Shown here piece by piece: positions 1-5,921 of a stretch of DNA of 7,382 nucleotides. Source of the stretch: Lonsdalea britannica. Lineage in GTDB: Bacteria; Pseudomonadota; Gammaproteobacteria; Enterobacterales; Enterobacteriaceae. The translations under genes were made by a program, and so were the position numbers. How positions within the stretch are numbered: the stretch's first letter is position 1; the number at the start of each line of letters is the position of its first letter. Below the pieces are notes generated by a model. The model was not told the origin of the DNA. It made no database searches and saw nothing but the letters and a program-made list of their open reading frames with translations. The stretch covers positions 1-7,382 of the forward strand of contig NZ_CAMKXG010000176.1 of the NCBI RefSeq assembly GCF_946477055.1, given 5' to 3'.

Positions 1-33
1 GAGAAACGCCGGTTTTCATCCAGATCGCGGGCG
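1..33 (+). repeat. Left arm of a 33-bp perfect inverted repeat at the window edge
   Basis: Bases 1-33 are exactly the reverse complement of bases 180-212, with a 146-bp spacer. Base 34 does not continue the match. The left limit is unknown because the window ends. The copy at 180-212 encodes the family-like loop of the transporter, so this edge copy is probably the secondary one. A fold-back or contig-end artefact is as likely as a real rearrangement. Confidence 0.9.
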
Positions 34-414
34 CTATTGCTGGCAATCGTCGGCGTATTCTGGATGTTGACGCCAGCGGGCATGTATTACTGGCCGCATC
101 AATGGCCGCTCTGGTCGTTGGCGAGCGGCATCGCGCAGGGCGGCGGGTTTACCGCTATTTTCATGCTGATCATGGACCACGCCCGCGATCTGGATGAAAA
201 CCGGCGTTTCTCCTCGGCCGTGCAGGGCGTCGGCTATACGCTGGCCTCGGTCGGGCCGCTGGTCACCGGCGGGCTGCATACGTTGTTCGGCAACTGGGCC
301 GTCAGTTTTCTGCTGCTATCTGCGCTCGCCATTCTGATGCTGGCGATGGGGGTGGCTATTGGTCTGCTGAAGCGGAGTGCGCCTTCCCCGTTCAAAAACT
401 CGACGTCAGACTAA
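1..414 (+). CDS. MFS transporter, CynX/NimT (cyanate permease-like) family, C-terminal part
   Basis: The frame is open from base 1 and stops with TAA at 412-414, so only the last 137 residues are present and the start lies outside the window. It is an inner-membrane protein: about four hydrophobic segments are visible at fragment residues 11-30, 36-58, 74-94 and 100-123, followed by a short polar tail. The QGVGYTLASVGP stretch (residues 75-86), just after a charged cytoplasmic loop (DHARDLDENRR), is typical of the last helices of the CynX/NimT branch of the major facilitator superfamily. Family members move small anions or organic compounds; the substrate here cannot be told. It runs in the same direction as tyrR, 101 bp upstream, with no obvious terminator between them. 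In E. coli ycjF occupies this place, so this neighbour is different. Residues 1-11 are doubtful because bases 1-33 duplicate bases 180-212 in inverted orientation. Confidence 0.8.
   Translation, partial: EKRRFSSRSRALLLAIVGVFWMLTPAGMYYWPHQWPLWSLASGIAQGGGFTAIFMLIMDHARDLDENRRFSSAVQGVGYTLASVGPLVTGGLHTLFGNWAVSFLLLSALAILMLAMGVAIGLLKRSAPSPFKNSTSD
180..212 (-). repeat. Right arm of the 33-bp perfect inverted repeat
   Basis: This is the reverse complement of bases 1-33 and lies inside the transporter reading frame, where it encodes the loop around ARDLDENRRFS. That loop leads directly into the conserved QGVGY helix, which argues that this is the original copy. Confidence 0.9.
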
Positions 415-416
415 AG

Positions 417-434
417 TGTCAACTTTTGCTGACA
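417..434 (+). promoter_or_regulatory. TyrR box (probable autoregulatory operator of tyrR)
   Basis: TGTCAACTTTTGCTGACA has the TyrR-box form TGTAAA-N6-TTTACA. The essential G and C lie 15 bp apart (418 and 433), and the outer TGT/ACA triplets are intact. The symmetry extends further: AGTGTCA (415-421) and TGACACT (430-436) are perfect 7-base arms. E. coli tyrR is known to be repressed by its own product through such a box, so autoregulation is the natural reading. The box starts two bases after the upstream stop codon. No T-run follows, so it is not an intrinsic terminator. Confidence 0.75.
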
Positions 435-440
435 CTCTGC

Positions 441-470
441 TTCATCCGACGATGGCGAATAGGGTATCAT
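441..470 (+). promoter_or_regulatory. Possible sigma-70 promoter of tyrR
   Basis: A TATCAT -10 hexamer at 465-470 is preceded, with an 18-bp spacer, by a weak -35 (TTCATC, 441-446). A start near 476-478 would give a leader of about 40 nt before the ATG at 516. The TyrR box would then lie just upstream of the -35. The -10 is fair and the -35 poor, so this is tentative. Confidence 0.35.
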
Positions 471-515
471 TCGGTTTTCGTCCCCCCCTGCGCGCCTGAT
501 GAAGAAGGTATGTTG

Positions 516-2090
516 ATGCGTCTGGAAGTTTTTTGTAAAGACCGTATGGGCCTGACCCGTGAACTGTTGGATCTGCTGGTGCTGCGCAACATCGATCTGC
601 GCGGTATCGAAATTGCCGCCGCTGGACGCATTTATCTCCATGTGGATTCGCTGCGCGTCGAGGATTTTCAGGCGCTGATGGCGGACATCCGGCGGACGGA
701 AGGCGTCAGCGATGTCCGTACGGTGGCGTTCTTGCCGTCTGAACGCGAGCACCGGGCGTTGAAAGCGCTGCTGGAATCTATGCCCGAAGCTGTGTTTTCC
801 GTTGATCTGAAAGGGCACGTCGAAATGATGAACGCGGCGGCGCTGACCCTGTTTGGACAGACGGCGGAAAAAGTGTCTCAGTTAAACATCAGTCAGCTGG
901 TCGGTCGCTATGCCTTTAACCGCTGGCTGGAGCAGGGCGCCAAACCGGAGACGGAGCGAGTGGTGGTCTGCGGCCGGGACTTCCTGCTGGAGGTCACGCC
1001 GGTCTATCTGGATGACGACAGCGGGGAAAAGGTCGCATCGGGGGCGCTGGTGATGCTCAAATCCACGGCGAGAATGGGGCAGCAGTTACAAAACCTGTCT
1101 GCGAACGACGACCGCGTTTTCGACACGATCGTCGCCGTCAGTCCGACGATGCGTCAGGTGATGGAGCGGGCGCGTAAGCTGGCGCCGCTGGATGCGCCGC
1201 TGCTGATCGTCGGCGAAACCGGCACCGGCAAGGACATGCTGGCGCGCGCCTGTCATTTACGCAGCCATCGCTCCGGGCAGCCGTTTTTGGCCCTGAACTG
1301 CGCTGCGCTGCCAGACGACGTGATGGAAAGCGAGCTTTACGGCCATGCGCCGGGCGCTTATCCGAACGCGCTGGAAGGTAAAAAAGGCTTTTTTGAGCAG
1401 GCGAACGGCGGGTCGGTGCTGCTGGATGAAGTCGGCGAAATGTCGCCGCAAATGCAAACCAAGCTGCTGCGTTTCCTCAACGACGGAACGTTTCGCCGTG
1501 TGGGCGAGGAGCACGAGCTGCACGTCGACGTGCGGGTCATCTGCGCTACGCAGAAGAACCTGATGGAGCTGGTGCAGCGCGGCCAGTTCCGGGAAGATCT
1601 TTATTATCGTCTGAACGTGTTGACGCTGGAACTGCCGCCGTTGCGGGCGTGTCCGGAAGACGTGATGCCGCTGGTCGAGCTGTTTGTCGCGCGTTTTGCG
1701 GATGAACAGGGCATGCGTCATCCGCGCATTGCGCCCGAAGTTCGGCAACTCCTGCCTCAGTACGGCTGGCCGGGCAACGTGCGGCAGCTGAAAAATATCA
1801 TCTATCGAGCGTTAACCCAGCTGGAAGGAGACGAGCTGACCTTGCAGGACATCGACTTGCCCGCCTTTTCTTCTGCGCTGGCGCACAGCGAAACGCTGTT
1901 GGAAGGCTCACTGGATGACATCACCAAACGGTTCGAGCGCTCCGTTCTGACTCGCCTCTACCAGAGCTATCCCAGCACGCGTAAGCTGGCGAAGCGGCTC
2001 GGCGTTTCCCACACCGCCATCGCCAACAAGCTGCGCGAGTATGGGTTGAGTGCGCGCAAAGCGCCGAGCGACGAAGAGTCCTCATCTTAA
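516..2090 (+). CDS. tyrR: TyrR, transcriptional regulator of aromatic amino acid biosynthesis and transport
   Basis: This cytoplasmic DNA-binding protein controls aromatic biosynthesis and transport genes in response to tyrosine, phenylalanine and tryptophan. The 524 residues run nearly full length along E. coli TyrR (513 aa): N-terminal ACT domain (1-70, MRLEVFCKDRMGLTREL), PAS domain (about 80-190), central AAA+ domain (about 205-440) with Walker A GETGTGKD (233-240), Walker B VLLDE (301-305) and FREDLYYRL (358-366), and a C-terminal helix-turn-helix (about 486-510, STRKLAKRLGVSHTAIANKLREYG). The ATG at 516 is preferred over the one at 510: GAAGG at 504-508 is 7 nt away from it, and it matches the E. 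coli N-terminus. Longer extensions in frame are not family-like. Oddity: the sigma-54 contact loop reads GAYPNA (280-285) where true sigma-54 activators have GAFTGA. E. coli TyrR lacks these residues altogether. A TyrR box lies upstream and a terminator downstream. Confidence 0.97.
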   Translation: MRLEVFCKDRMGLTRELLDLLVLRNIDLRGIEIAAAGRIYLHVDSLRVEDFQALMADIRRTEGVSDVRTVAFLPSEREHRALKALLESMPEAVFSVDLKGHVEMMNAAALTLFGQTAEKVSQLNISQLVGRYAFNRWLEQGAKPETERVVVCGRDFLLEVTPVYLDDDSGEKVASGALVMLKSTARMGQQLQNLSANDDRVFDTIVAVSPTMRQVMERARKLAPLDAPLLIVGETGTGKDMLARACHLRSHRSGQPFLALNCAALPDDVMESELYGHAPGAYPNALEGKKGFFEQANGGSVLLDEVGEMSPQMQTKLLRFLNDGTFRRVGEEHELHVDVRVICATQKNLMELVQRGQFREDLYYRLNVLTLELPPLRACPEDVMPLVELFVARFADEQGMRHPRIAPEVRQLLPQYGWPGNVRQLKNIIYRALTQLEGDELTLQDIDLPAFSSALAHSETLLEGSLDDITKRFERSVLTRLYQSYPSTRKLAKRLGVSHTAIANKLREYGLSARKAPSDEESSS

Positions 2091-2149
2091 ACCTTCAGCT
2101 TCGGCGTCGGGCCGTTGTCGTCATCCTCTGACGGCTCGCCGCTGTTCTA

Positions 2150-2211
2150 TGCGTGCATCACGCAACCTCAGCCATAGAAGTCAGCACCGCGCCCGGTTGT
2201 AGCCGCGCGGT
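2150..2211 (+). other. Two hairpins in the tyrR 3' intergenic region
   Basis: The gap after tyrR (2091-2281) holds no credible gene. It contains two perfect short stems ahead of the terminator: TGCGTG/CACGCA with a 3-base loop (2150-2164) and ACCGCGC/GCGCGGT with a 12-base loop (2186-2211). Neither is followed by a proper T-run. They may stabilise the tyrR 3' end or form a processed 3'-UTR RNA; no function can be assigned from sequence alone. Confidence 0.4.
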
Positions 2212-2246
2212 CGCCTTGATTTTCATACACGTTGATTGCGTGAGGT

Positions 2247-2276
2247 GACGCGACGAGCTGGTCGCGTCGTTTTCTT
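2247..2276 (+). terminator. Rho-independent terminator of tyrR
   Basis: An 8-bp perfect GC-rich stem, GACGCGAC (2247-2254) with GTCGCGTC (2261-2268), encloses a 6-base loop and is followed by G and then TTTTCTT (2270-2276). The T-run is on the right side, so it stops rightward transcription from tyrR just before the oppositely oriented acetyltransferase gene. On the minus strand no T-run follows the stem. Confidence 0.85.
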
Positions 2277-2281
2277 GCGAT

Positions 2282-2818
2282 TTAACGCGCAGGGATCAGG
2301 GAATAAACGGCGGCGTCGGTCGGTTGGCCGTGGATGACCAGACGGTTGTAGGCGATACCTTCGAAACGCGCACCCGATTTTTCCGCTATGCGGCGGCTCG
2401 GCAGGTTGTGTTCAGCTGCGATGATCTCCAGTCGGGTCAGTCCCAGCTGTTCGAAACCGAAGGCGGTAATGACTTTCACGGCTTCCAGTGCGACTTGCTG
2501 CCCCTGCTCGGACTGGCGCACCCAATAGCCGATATTTCCCATCTGATAGCCGGACTGAATGCTGTTGATGCCGACGGAGCCTATCAGACGGCCCGATGTT
2601 TGTTCGAAGATGCCGAGATCGTATGCCATGCCTTCATGAATTCGCAGCACGCTTTGAGCAACCCAGTGTGAGATCTCGGGAACGTTGTATTCATCCGTAC
2701 ACCACGATAGCCAGCGTCCGACGGTCTCTCTGGACTCTTGAACCGCTTCTGCGATCTGCGGAATATCATCCGCGGTGAATGGGCGAATAAAAAATCGTGG
2801 CGTGATTAACGGAAACAT
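2282..2818 (-). CDS. GNAT family N-acetyltransferase, RimJ/RimL type
   Basis: This 178-residue protein is predicted to transfer an acetyl group from acetyl-CoA to an amine, either a protein N-terminus or a small molecule; the acceptor is unknown. It begins with the usual RimJ/RimL pattern (TPRFFIRPFTADDIPQI, residues 6-22), has the strand IGSVGINSI (79-87), the IGYWV strand (96-100), the acetyl-CoA-binding region (101-115), and the C-terminal LTRLEIIAAEHNLPSRRIAEKSGARFEG (127-154). The acetyl-CoA loop reads EQGQQVALEA where family members usually have GxG/A before the ATEA-like helix, so it is somewhat degenerate. The start is clear: a perfect AGGAGG (plus-strand 2826-2831) lies 7 nt before the ATG. 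It follows the regulator gene on the same strand after only 40 bp, so the two are probably co-transcribed. Length is normal for the family. Confidence 0.88.
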   Translation of the reverse strand: MFPLITPRFFIRPFTADDIPQIAEAVQESRETVGRWLSWCTDEYNVPEISHWVAQSVLRIHEGMAYDLGIFEQTSGRLIGSVGINSIQSGYQMGNIGYWVRQSEQGQQVALEAVKVITAFGFEQLGLTRLEIIAAEHNLPSRRIAEKSGARFEGIAYNRLVIHGQPTDAAVYSLIPAR

Positions 2819-2858
2819 CGTGCATCCTCCTGCTTGTCAAAAAGGGCAACTGGTAGGC

Positions 2859-3737
2859 TCAGACGGGAAAATCCAGCTGGGCCAGCTTTTCCAGCGTCTG
2901 TTTATCCTGCTCTTCCGCAGGCATATAGACCAGCATCCGATCGCCGTTATGGCTGGCCGTCCACCAGTTAATCTGCCGCAGAGAAATGACGCCCAGCTGC
3001 GGGTGCTGGAAACGCTTCACCTTATTGATCACACCCTGGATCTCGTAGCGTTGATGCCACAATTGCCGGAACTGCTCTGATTCGTTCAGGCAGCGTTGCA
3101 ACAGCGTTTCCCAAAGCGGTTCGCCGCTATGCTCTACCAGCCGCGCTCGGAACATGGCCACCATGTTGGGCAGAAATTCCTGCAGGTCCGCCAGTCCTTT
3201 CTGCCAGTCCGGGTGGGTAAAGGCCAAATAGATACAGTTGCGATCTTCGTGCGGAATATGATTCAAATCGATGTTAAGCAGCCGACACCAGGACTGATTG
3301 AAACCCAGAATGCTGAAGCGGGCGTTAACGATAACGGCGGGATAGGGATTGAGCTGGTCCAGAATCATCTGGCTGTCTTCGTTGATCTTCTCGCAGCTGG
3401 CGCGCACCGTCGGCGAAAAAGGCAGTTCCGCCAGCATAAACAGATGCCGGGTCTCCACCTCGTTGAACTGCAGCGCCTTGGCGATCGCCAGCAGCGTTTT
3501 GGCCGACGTTTTGATAGGGCGTCCCTGTTCCAGCCAGGTGTACCAGGTAATCCCGACATCGGCCAGCAGGGCGACGTCTTCGCGACGCAGTCCCGGCGTA
3601 CGGCGCTTGCGCGGGGTCGACAGCCCCAGTCGCTCCGGGTCCAGACTCTCCCTGCGCGTGCGCAGGAATTTCCCCAGCGTGAGCCTGCGGTTTTGTTCGG
3701 TATTGTCGAGAGGAGGGGCCGTCGTAAGTTCTGACAT
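2859..3737 (-). CDS. XRE-type helix-turn-helix regulator with MmyB/MltR-like ligand-binding domain
   Basis: This is a cytoplasmic transcription factor of 292 residues. The N-terminal DNA-binding part (about residues 20-95) has the signature TPGLRREDVALLADVGITWYTWLEQGRPIKTSAKTLLAIAKAL (47-89). The rest (about 120-285) has features of the MmyB/MltR-type, PAS-like sensing domain: NPYPAVIVNARFSILGFNQSW (130-150), AFTHPDWQKG (172-181), the RYEIQGVINKVKRFQHPQLGVISL region (230-253), and the closing DRMLVYMPAEE. Family members are usually local regulators of a neighbouring or divergent gene and are thought to bind a small, possibly hydrophobic, ligand. GGAG (plus-strand 3746-3749) lies 8 nt before the ATG. 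It is divergent from the exporter and upstream of the acetyltransferase, so it most likely controls both. Repressor versus activator cannot be decided from sequence. Confidence 0.9.
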   Translation of the reverse strand: MSELTTAPPLDNTEQNRRLTLGKFLRTRRESLDPERLGLSTPRKRRTPGLRREDVALLADVGITWYTWLEQGRPIKTSAKTLLAIAKALQFNEVETRHLFMLAELPFSPTVRASCEKINEDSQMILDQLNPYPAVIVNARFSILGFNQSWCRLLNIDLNHIPHEDRNCIYLAFTHPDWQKGLADLQEFLPNMVAMFRARLVEHSGEPLWETLLQRCLNESEQFRQLWHQRYEIQGVINKVKRFQHPQLGVISLRQINWWTASHNGDRMLVYMPAEEQDKQTLEKLAQLDFPV

Positions 3738-3766
3738 ATCAAGGACTCCGAGCCAGACAGGTGGAA

Positions 3767-3775
3767 TTTATACCA
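3767..3775 (-). promoter_or_regulatory. Extended -10 promoter element of the regulator-acetyltransferase operon
   Basis: Read on the minus strand this is TGGTATAAA, a TGn extended -10 joined to TATAAA (plus-strand 3767-3772). A start near plus-strand 3760 would leave a leader of about 20 nt before the ATG at 3737. No good -35 sits at the right distance, which extended -10 promoters tolerate. Confidence 0.5.
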
Positions 3776-3794
3776 GGATAATCAAGAACTGGTA
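3771..3794. promoter_or_regulatory. Candidate operator dyad in the divergent regulator/exporter promoter region
   Basis: TACCAG (3771-3776) and CTGGTA (3789-3794) form a perfect 6-base inverted repeat separated by 12 bp. The half-site centres are 18 bp apart, roughly two helical turns, as expected for a dimeric helix-turn-helix protein. The left arm overlaps the extended -10 of the regulator gene, so binding would block that promoter. The site lies 60 bp upstream of the exporter start, where it could repress or activate. The assignment to the adjacent XRE regulator is inference. Confidence 0.5.
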
Positions 3795-3854
3795 CCCGTT
3801 TGAATTAACCCCGATGCTAGCGCTCGTGGATTATGAATACAATGGGCGCACACA

Positions 3855-5312
3855 ATGAAACAAGGTTCACTGACACACGGGTTGAGTCGTATTGGTCTGG
3901 TGGTATTACTGACCGGACAACTCCTGCCTATGATTGATTTTTCCATCGTTAACGTCGCGCTGGAATCCATTACCCATTCGCTCTCCGCGAGTCCCGCTGA
4001 ACTCGAATTGATCGTCTCGATTTACGGTGTGGCCTTTGCCGTCGCGTTGGCGATGGGGGGCCGACTGGGCGATAACCTGGGGCGGCGGCGGATTTTTATG
4101 GCGGGTGTCGCCGTGTTCGGCGTGGCCTCGCTGCTGTGCGGCATCGCTCAGTCGGTATGGCTACTGCTGTTTGCGCGGGCATGGCAGGGAATTGGCGCGG
4201 CGCTGGCTATCCCACAAATTCTGGCGACGATCCACGTCAGCCTAAGTGGACGTCGGCATGCCCGGACGCTCGGCATCTACAGCGCCATCGGCGGACTGGC
4301 CTTTATTATCGGGCAGGTTCTGGGCGGAGCGTTGCTGAAGCTGGATATCGGCGGATACGGCTGGCGTAGCGCCTTTCTGGTAAATTTACCGTTCTGCCTG
4401 CTTATTCTGATTTGCGCGCCGTTTTGGGTACCGGATACCCGCAGCGAAAAGCGTAAGGCGATTGATTTGCCGGGTACGGCATTGCTGGCGCTGGCCTTGT
4501 CATGTCTGCTGTTTCCTCTGGCGTTGGGGCCTCTGTGGCACTGGCCGTTAAGCTGCGTCGTCGCGTTGTTGGCCAGTTTTGGGCTGTTTCCGCTGCTGTG
4601 GCGGGTAGAACGACGACAGGAAAAACGGCAGCAGGAGCCTTTGCTGACGCCCGCGCTGTTCCGACTGCCGAGCGTTCGTTTCGGTTGCGCCATTGCGCTG
4701 CTGTTCTTCTCCAGCTGGAGCGGCTTTATGTTCATCGTCGCCTATGTCCTGCAGTCCGGCGCGGGATTTTTGCCGCTGGAGTCAGGCAACAGCTTTATCG
4801 GATTGGGGGTGGCTTATTTCATCTCCTCGTTGCTGAGCGGTCGGGTCACGGAGCGCGTGGGCAACATTCCTACCCTGATTATCGGCTGTGCTATCCAGAT
4901 GAGCGGTCTGCTGCTGCTGATGGCGACGCTGGCATGGGTCTGGCCCGCGCCGACGCTGTGGACGCTGTTGCCTTCGACCTGTCTGGTCGGGTTCGGTCAG
5001 GCGTTCATCGTCAGCAGCTTTTATCGCATCTTTTTGTCGGATGTGCCGGTTTCTCATGCCGGTTCGGGCGGCGCGTTGCTGTCCACTTTGCAGCAAACGG
5101 CGATGGGCATGGGCCCAATCGTATTAGGTTCCGTGCTGGTTCATCTTCTGCATTCCACGGAGGGGCGTTATGACATTGCGCTGATCGCCTCGTTGGGCGT
5201 GGAGTGGAGCCTAATGTTGCTGTTGGTGGTAGGCGCATGCTGGATGCATCGTCGCAACGTGCGGTCTAAAGCGTATCAGGGGAAGGGGGCGGTTCAGATC
5301 GTGAGTGACTGA
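3855..5312 (+). CDS. DHA2-type MFS drug/metabolite exporter, about 14 transmembrane segments
   Basis: This 485-residue inner-membrane proton-driven antiporter is predicted to export drugs or metabolites. Hydrophobic segments, about 14 in number, run from residue 13 to 462. Diagnostic motifs: D1 in TM1 (IDFSIVNVALESI, 27-39; lDxTvvnvALP in the family), motif A in the TM2-TM3 loop (GGRLGDNLGRRRIF, 68-81), RAWQGIGAALAIPQIL (108-123), the motif C region GGLAFIIGQVLGGALL (146-161, with Gln in place of the usual Pro), and WRSAFLVNLP (170-179). The length and the LGxxxW-R-FLVN pattern match the EmrB/QacA branch rather than 12-TM DHA1 pumps. The substrate is not predictable. The ATG at 3855 has only a weak upstream GGGCG, and no better in-frame start exists. 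It is divergent from the XRE regulator and convergent with tpx. No membrane-fusion (EmrA-like) partner is encoded beside it, so it may work alone. Confidence 0.92.
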   Translation: MKQGSLTHGLSRIGLVVLLTGQLLPMIDFSIVNVALESITHSLSASPAELELIVSIYGVAFAVALAMGGRLGDNLGRRRIFMAGVAVFGVASLLCGIAQSVWLLLFARAWQGIGAALAIPQILATIHVSLSGRRHARTLGIYSAIGGLAFIIGQVLGGALLKLDIGGYGWRSAFLVNLPFCLLILICAPFWVPDTRSEKRKAIDLPGTALLALALSCLLFPLALGPLWHWPLSCVVALLASFGLFPLLWRVERRQEKRQQEPLLTPALFRLPSVRFGCAIALLFFSSWSGFMFIVAYVLQSGAGFLPLESGNSFIGLGVAYFISSLLSGRVTERVGNIPTLIIGCAIQMSGLLLLMATLAWVWPAPTLWTLLPSTCLVGFGQAFIVSSFYRIFLSDVPVSHAGSGGALLSTLQQTAMGMGPIVLGSVLVHLLHSTEGRYDIALIASLGVEWSLMLLLVVGACWMHRRNVRSKAYQGKGAVQIVSD

Positions 5313-5318
5313 GGAAGA

Positions 5319-5351
5319 ACAACATCCCGGCACCGATGGCCGGGATGTTGT
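5319..5351. terminator. Long perfect hairpin between exporter gene and tpx, probable bidirectional terminator
   Basis: A 13-bp perfect stem, bases 5319-5331 with 5339-5351, encloses a 7-base loop. It begins 7 bases after the exporter stop and ends 15 bases before the tpx stop. On the minus strand it is followed by TTCTTCCTC, a weak pyrimidine tract that suits termination of tpx. On the plus strand no T-run follows. It probably ends tpx and at least protects the 3' end of the exporter mRNA. Confidence 0.75.
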
Positions 5352-5366
5352 GGCAGGGAGTTCCGC

Positions 5367-5870
5367 TTATTTCAGGGAAGCCAGCGCCTTATCGTAGTTC
5401 GGTTCGGTCGTGATTTCGTCGACCAGCTCGCTGTGCAGCACAACGTCATTTTCATCCAACACGACGACGGCGCGCGCCGTCAGTCCTTTCAGACCGCCAT
5501 CAGCGATAGCCACGCCGTAGTTCTCTTTGAACTCAGCGCCGCGCAGCGTGGACAGCACTTCCACGTTGTTCAGCCCTTCAGCGCCGCAGAAGCGCGCCTG
5601 AGCGAAAGGCAGATCGGCGGAGACGCACAGTACGACGGTATTGTTCAGCTCGGAAGCCAGCTGGTTGAATTTACGCACGGAGGTCGCGCAAACGCCGGTA
5701 TCGATGCTCGGAAAAATGTTCAGGATTTTACGTTTGCCCGCGTAGTGGCTCAGCGGAATATCAGAAAGGTCTTTTGCCACCAGTGAGAAAGCCTTGGCCT
5801 TGCTGCCTACAGCGGGGAATTCGCCGGAAACCGGTAGCGGCTGACCTTGGAAGTGTACATTCTTTGACAT
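5367..5870 (-). CDS. tpx: Thiol peroxidase Tpx (atypical 2-Cys peroxiredoxin)
   Basis: Tpx reduces hydrogen peroxide and especially alkyl hydroperoxides with electrons from thioredoxin. With this start the protein is 167 residues, against 168 in E. coli, and matches it closely throughout: VHFQG near the N-terminus, [27 protein letters not shown] with the peroxidatic Cys61, [20 protein letters not shown] with the resolving Cys95, and [20 protein letters not shown] and [16 protein letters not shown] third cysteine, Cys82, is also present. Two ATG codons are adjacent (plus-strand 5871-5873 and 5868-5870). The second is chosen because AAAGGA (plus-strand 5878-5883) lies 7 nt from it but only 4 nt from the first, and because it gives the E. 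coli-like N-terminus. In E. coli tpx is directly convergent with tyrR; here the exporter cassette lies between them. Confidence 0.97.
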   Translation of the reverse strand: MSKNVHFQGQPLPVSGEFPAVGSKAKAFSLVAKDLSDIPLSHYAGKRKILNIFPSIDTGVCATSVRKFNQLASELNNTVVLCVSADLPFAQARFCGAEGLNNVEVLSTLRGAEFKENYGVAIADGGLKGLTARAVVVLDENDVVLHSELVDEITTEPNYDKALASLK

Positions 5871-5921
5871 CATTGCGTCCTTTATTACAGGTGGTTAACA
5901 AGGCGTTCAGTGTAGGGCAAC

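Noticed and set aside
415..436. Terminator for the upstream transporter gene
   Set aside because: The dyad has no T-run after it and fits the TyrR-box rule much better.
426..515. Extension of tyrR upstream to a TTG at 426 or ATG at 510
   Set aside because: The extra residues do not resemble any TyrR N-terminus, the 426 start lies inside the TyrR box, and the ATG at 510 has its ribosome-binding site only 1 nt away. MRLEVF from 516 matches E. coli.
1257..1748. 163-residue open frame on the minus strand inside tyrR
   Set aside because: It lies wholly opposite the conserved AAA+ coding region, is rich in Arg, Gln and His as antisense frames of GC-rich genes are, and has no family resemblance.
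3096..3734. 212-residue open frame on the plus strand opposite the XRE regulator
   Set aside because: It is an antisense shadow of a clearly conserved regulator gene, with low-complexity Gln/Arg-rich composition and no recognisable motif.
4502..5173. 223-residue plus-strand frame inside the exporter gene
   Set aside because: It is the +1 shifted frame of the exporter, giving an Ala/Arg/Gly-rich protein without a domain. The exporter frame carries all the MFS motifs.
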